Source: Gnetum montanum
Lineage: Eukaryota > Streptophyta > Gnetopsida > Gnetales > Gnetaceae
Length of the DNA stretch: 64,000 bases
Assembly (NCBI GenBank): GCA_015680685.1
Contig: MNCI01004656.1
Span: 1,952,084-2,016,083, forward strand
Direction of reading: 5' to 3'
The translations under genes were made by a program, and so were the position numbers. The notes under the pieces were generated by a model, which made no database searches, was not told the origin of the DNA, and worked only from the letters and a program-made list of their open reading frames with translations. Positions 59,259-64,000 of this stretch are shown here, in pieces; position 1 is the first letter of the stretch, and each line of letters begins with the position of its first letter.

Positions 59259-61000
59259 ATGGACGAAGCTTTACTTGCACCCCTAGCCCTAACAGGCTCA
59301 TATGGGGAAACTTTTAGATAAAATAATCTTGCAATGATAGGAACTGATGCCCTCTCCTATGACATAACCATAGCAACCTCATAAGTATCCCTAGACTACC
59401 TAGAACATTTGGCCAGGACCCTAGACTTGGAAGCTGGTGATGTGATTGAGGATTACCTCACTGAGGTCTCTGTGGTTACGCACAAAGGGGAAAACAAAAC
59501 TCTGAAGATTAGTTTCCTCCTTGACCAATGAATGCAGAGAGACATATCTCGAGTACTCCAAGATAACATTGCAGTGTTCACATGGTCGTACAAAGACATG
59601 TTGGGTTTAGACCCATGACTAATACAGCATAACATCATATTAGATGTGAGTATCAAAGTGGTTAGAAAGAAAGGATAGAATATTAAGCCTGAAATCACGT
59701 TGGCAGTGCGTGATGAAATCGCCAACCTATATCAAGCTGGTTTCATCTGTGCAGTTGATTATTCAGACTAGATGTCAAACATTGTTGTTGTTTCTAAGAA
59801 AATGGGAGGAATATGCATCTGTATAAAATTCCGCAATCTGAACAAGGTAATGATTAAAGACAATTTCCCATTACCGGGTATCAACCAACTTATCAATACA
59901 ATAGCTAGCCAGGCTTTACTATGCTTTATGGATGGGTTTTCGAGATATAATCAAATCTGTATCAACCCAGAATATCAACTAACTACAACTTTCATGATCC
60001 CCTAGGGAACTTTCTGTTAAACCATGATGCCTTTCGAGCTAAAAAAAATTGGAGCAACTTATCAATGCGCCATGATGTATATCTTTAGTGATTACCTCTT
60101 AGAGAGATTAAATCACTACGTAGACAACATAGCTTTTAAATCTAGGAAGTCAGAAGATCACCCAGAGGACCTAGAGGTAATCCTTAAACGATTTCTCAGG
60201 CATGACCTATGGCTTAACCCAAAAAAATATGTATTTAGATTCAAAACCAAATGCATGTTGGGGTTTGTGGTATCGAAGGCTGGCATAAAAGTTGACCCCG
60301 ACAAGGTTAAGGCCATCATTAACCTGGCATCACCTATAAACCTCAAAGAACTGCATGGGTTGCAGGTAGGCTATAGTTTATTAGGAGGTTCATCTAGAAG
60401 TTGACAGAAAAATTACTTCCTATGCAAAATTTTCTCAAGAAGGGGGTTAACTTCGAATGGACCGAGGACTGCCAGTGTGCATTTAACAACCTAAAGAAAG
60501 AGCTGCTACATTTTCCAATGGTTTTCCCACCATAAAGGGATCAGCCTTTCTACATTTACCAGGCAACTTCCGATGTGTCCATAGCTGTGTTGTTGTGTCA
60601 AAAGAGGGACAATGGGTCAAAAATCCCTATCTATTATCTAAGTCACACTTTATTTGCATACGAAATGAGGTACAATGAAGTAGAGTGTATCTGTTTGGCC
60701 TTGGTGTTTGCACTCAAAAAATGTAGACACTATCTTTTTCGTAGCCAGGTTAACATAATTTGTAAGAACAACATTCTACGGGCCATCACAAACAATTTAT
60801 AAGAGAGCAATAGGAAAGCCCACTGGAAAGCCATCATAGCAGAATTTGACGTGCACTACATTGGCCAATCTTCCACAAAAGGCCAAACAATAGCCAACCA
60901 GCTTGTGACATCACCTGTTAACGATCAAGCCACGATAGAGCCTGAGTTTCCTGATGAACATGTACATAGTTTAAGCCCTGTATCAATAGGCCTTGAAGTG
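59259..61000 (+). pseudogene. pol: RT and RNase H of element 3
   Basis: Starts MDEALLAPLALTGSYG at 59259. RT motifs: ICIKFRNLNKVMIKDNFPLP, FMDGFSRYNQICINPEYQ and MMPFELKKIGATYQCAMMYI. The catalytic site reads YVDN (60118-60129) instead of YVDD, so the polymerase is inactive. Stops replace Trp in DYSD-stop-MSN and in IP-stop-GTF. RNase H pieces follow at 60440-60960, with YYLSHTLFAYEMRYNEVE and HYIGQSSTKGQTIANQL. A frameshift lies near 60370. Confidence 0.88.
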
Positions 61001-61420
61001 AAGTTATATTTTGATGGAGCTTTGACTACCAGAGGTAGTAGTGCTACCACTGTCATTACGCTTTCCCCTAAGGATGTTTGCCCATTGGCTTACCACCTGG
61101 CGTTTCCTTGTACGAACAATGTGGCAGAATAGGAGGGGCTCCTCAGGGGATTGTTAGTAGCCAGAGAACTAAACGTCCAACAGCTGGCAATCTGGGGTAA
61201 CTCGATGCTCATTTTCAATCAAATCACAGAATTCTACACTTGCAAAGCTATGCATTTGCAGCCCTATTGCGATATGGCTAAAGAAATTCTAAAAAAATTA
61301 CAACGACTGATGTTCGACATGTGCCACGTAGTGACAATGCAGTAGCCAATGCACTAGCTACGTTAGCTTTAAACATGTCATCTCATCTGTTTGTCACCTT
61401 GCCCGCTTTAATGATAGAAT
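61001..61420 (+). pseudogene. Second (archaeal-type) RNase H of element 3
   Basis: LYFDGALTTRGSSATTVITL with the usual FDGA is at about 61005. NNVAE is followed by a stop where element 1 has Tyr (AEYEG). IWGNSMLIFNQIT has Asn for the Asp of GDS. A frameshift follows near 61290. Same order and place as in element 1, but three of four active-site regions are damaged. Confidence 0.8.
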
Positions 61421-62656
61421 GTACAGCATTAAAACCTACCTTTTGCATGGCGAACCACTGCACGAGTTAACACTTGTACCAAAAGACACAATCTACAAGC
61501 ATGCTAGGCAATACATCATCATCGGAGACAATACTCTATGTAGGCGCTCTTTTGATGAGATATTGCTAACCTACGTTAATAATGACCAAGCGCAAAGGAT
61601 AGTTGGTGAAGTCCATGAAGGACTATGTGGGGAACACATAGCCCCACAAGCCATGGTCACTAAAATTAGACACTTGGGGTATTGCTAGCTGTACATGGAA
61701 CAAGACTGCCTTACCAAGGTTAAGACATGTGACACATGCCAGCGTTACGCAAATCTAATACATGTGTCACCAACTGAATTGCATACTACATAGATCACTT
61801 GGCCATTCCAACGATGGGGACTAGACATCATAGGCCCCATCATGCCTAAGTCTTTCGTAGGACATAGCTTCATTATTACCACCACTAAGTACTTTATGAA
61901 GTGGCTTGAGGCTATTCCCCTATAAAAAACTACATCTCAATAGGTTTGCCATTTTATCTTGGACAACATAGTAACTAGGTTTAGGCTTTCCATGACTATT
62001 ATGACTAACAATGGGCCACAATTTAGTAGTACCGAAACCAAATCTTTCTGCAACAACCTTGGTATTAAGCAATCTTTTTCCTCACCTTATTACCTGCAAG
62101 AGAATGGTCAAGAAGAAGCAACAAACAAGGTGGTTATCAGTTTACTCAAAAAGATGCTCAGCAGCAACAAAAAACTATAGCATGAAAAAATCCTGTACGT
62201 GCTATGGGCCTATCATACGACATGTAGAACAACTACCGGTAGGACACCCTACAGCCTAGTCTATAGATCTAAAGTAGTGTTGCCCCTTGAACTATAGGTT
62301 CCCTCACTGTGAATGGTCCTCTCCATGGTTATAAATGAGACTCAACACAACGAGTCCAAGATTGTGGATCTAGACTCAGTGGAGGAGAAACACATCTAGA
62401 CACTCAACAGCATCAAAAAATATTAGGACAGGCAACGAGAGAAGCATCATCACAACCTACATCAGCAATCGATCAAGAAAGGAGATTTGGTTTTTAAGGT
62501 CATTCGTGAACCAGTGAGAAAATTCTCTGCAAGCTGGGAGGGCCCTTTCCTGGTCATCAATGCATACGGTAATGGAGCGATTAGGTTAGCGGACATCAAT
62601 GGCAACGAACTTCCAAATCTAGTGAATCATATGTATCTAAAGTAGTACCACATTTA
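61421..62656 (+). pseudogene. int: Integrase of element 3
   Basis: HHCC part: VHEGLCGEHIAPQAMVTKIR, then a stop for Trp, and CDTCQRYAN. Core: GLDIIGPIMPKSF. The second catalytic site reads MTNNGPQF with Asn (62008-62010) for Asp. NGQEEATNKV keeps Glu. The C-terminal part has IKKGDLVFKVIREPVRKFSA. Many stops (for example in place of Gln near 61940). Inactive. Confidence 0.85.
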
Positions 62657-62659
62657 GAT

Positions 62660-63125
62660 AATAGCCTAGCTTAAATGCAAAGTAACAAATGTCTACTACA
62701 ACGTAAAACCAGCACTATAACAATTTTCCGTTATGACGTAAAATGGGCGATGTTGTACACATCCACTACAATGTAAAACTGGCAGTGTTGTACACATCCA
62801 CTATGACGTAAAACTAGCATTTCTTGCATGCATTCGCCACGATGCTAAACTTGCAAAGTTTTCAACCATATGCCACGACATGAAACTAGCAAGGCAAGCA
62901 TCTATCTTCTGAGATGTTAAACTAGCATAGAATTGTCCCTGGGTCACGACACGAAACTAACACCCATAGCACGGTCTACTAGGACCATAAACTAGCTCTT
63001 CTGATGTCTGCTACAACATAAAAATAGAACGCTTCAGTCTACCTAGACTTTAAACCAGGACCATGGTCTGCTGGGACTTAAAACCAGCAACAATGATCCA
63101 CCATGACTTGAAACTGGGATCTTCC
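62660..63125 (+). repeat. TAAACTGGC motif array after integrase, element 3
   Basis: Units such as TATGACGTAAAATGGGC, CAATGTAAAACTGGCAG, GATGCTAAACTTGCAA, GACATGAAACTAGCAA and GACTTAAAACCAGCAA, in the same position as 18841-19310 of element 1. Frame is not kept, so the constraint is not on protein. Confidence 0.7.
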
Positions 63126-64000
63126 AATAGACCACCCATGAAACAAGAGAGCCTGATCATTCTTGCACGACATCCCTATCAAACAGAGCGGGTAGGACAT
63201 TGGCATAGACACAACACCGCTACCATCCTAGCATCTTACTGATTTCTTGAATATGCCGAAAGGCATACTACTGACCCCTTGGATATGCTGCTACAATGGC
63301 CACTCAGCAATTGCAACCCCTGGGGTCGGCATCGCCACTTGGGGCCCAAGGAAACTACGGTCACCCATTACCTTGGTTGCCTCCAGCCATCACCGTCACC
63401 ATACTCTGGTTTCGTAGATTCATCTAACTAGCTCCTCGCCTAGTCAGGTAGATAAGATGAATTTGGCTGTCGACAATGAATTCCTGAGCCATGGTGTCAA
63501 CAAAGGGACCAATGCCTCTTGATACGGTTCCTTCTTCATGGCTTGCGTTCTCCTTTTCACTTCGGATGGCACTTACTTCAATAGCCTCCCTAGTGATTAG
63601 CACGACTACTTTTGTTCTCTATTCTTTGTTACATCTTACAGGTTACTTGCTATGATAGCTGTTGGCGACTGTTTGGGACATGACCACCAACGAGTGTCCT
63701 CAAACAGAATTTAGGTGCCTGCTAGTCTCTGGCAACACCAAGGCTCAGATACCTCCAAATAAACTCAGTAGTTAATGTGAGTATGTGTGTGTGCTGTTGC
63801 AGTGTGTGGTTGTGTAAAATGTAACAATTGCGTTGTGTGAACTACAAATGACTTACTTTAAAGAGATTCAGCCAACTTTACCCAGTACTGTGAGTTCTTG
63901 AAAATTTCCTATTTTGTTCAACTTCCTAGTCTACTTGGTCCTTATAATACCTACTTGTAAGAAATAAAATTTTCCAAAAACATTTGAGCACAACTCCACA
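63126..64000 (+). other. 3' untranslated region of element 3, to window end
   Basis: The first part resembles 19311-19800 of element 1 in broken form. After about 63660 the similarity is lost. No polypurine tract or LTR start was seen before the window ends. Confidence 0.45.

Larger units (their letters stand above)
48781..64000 (+). mobile_element. Element 3: second Tat-family copy, 3' end outside the window
   Basis: 5' LTR at 48781-50020, then gag, protease, the antisense gene, RT, RNase H, second RNase H, integrase and the motif array, in the same order as element 1. In element 1 integrase is followed by about 1.5 kb before the 3' LTR, so the 3' LTR of this copy should begin just past 64000. 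More decayed than element 1: many stops, several frameshifts and changed catalytic residues. Confidence 0.9.

Overview
This window looks like plant nuclear DNA, from a large and repeat-rich genome. It is built almost entirely of nested, decayed retrotransposons, and I found no convincing ordinary host gene. The evidence for a plant is a Ty3/gypsy family of the Tat type with a second, archaeal-type RNase H, an Athila-like gypsy element, a Ty1/copia remnant, an L1-like LINE and tRNA-derived SINE heads. The species cannot be named from the sequence.

Layout. 1-642: minus-strand LTR start of a Tat-family copy, inserted in the gag of another minus-strand copy (element 0, gag 643-2834, its 5' LTR 2835-4281). 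4282-4827 and 21804-24208: repeat family R2, copy A, split by element 1. 4828-21803: element 1, a complete plus-strand Tat-type element of about 17 kb with two LTRs and a CCTAG target duplication. 25390-30588: Athila-like element on the minus strand, with a solo Tat-family LTR (30594-32125, target duplication CCTAC) at its gag end. 34000-35800: copia remnant, minus strand. 35800-41600: AT-rich DNA with one or two SINE-like heads. 41640-43260: L1-like reverse transcriptase relic. 44800-48780: R2 copy B. 48781-64000: element 3, a second, more decayed Tat-family copy whose 3' LTR lies beyond the window.

Main observation. Elements 1 and 3 both carry a multi-exon gene on the antisense strand, between protease and reverse transcriptase (10828-14906 and 54378-58684). 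GT-AG introns join the frame at seven of eight junctions I read in element 1. Exon 1 (119 nt) and exon 3 (275 nt) have the same length in both copies. The start codon and an upstream antisense TATA box are also shared. Exon 2 resembles a plant FCP1/NIF-type HAD phosphatase domain without the second catalytic Asp. Later exons encode a domain I do not recognise, an acidic segment, a long coiled coil and an acidic tail. Extra and antisense ORFs are known in Tat-lineage elements; this domain combination is one I do not know.

How the parts fit. The sense strand has gag-protease, then the antisense gene, then RT-RNase H-second RNase H-integrase. A conserved splice acceptor stands just before pol in both copies, so sense splicing could remove the whole antisense gene. 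Arrays of a short motif around TAAACTGG flank the antisense gene and fill the space between integrase and 3' LTR. The LTR U3 regions carry arrays of hairpins whose arm sequence differs between subfamilies. All coding regions have in-frame stops, many explained by C-to-T change at CAG, CAA or TGG codons, so these copies are probably inactive.
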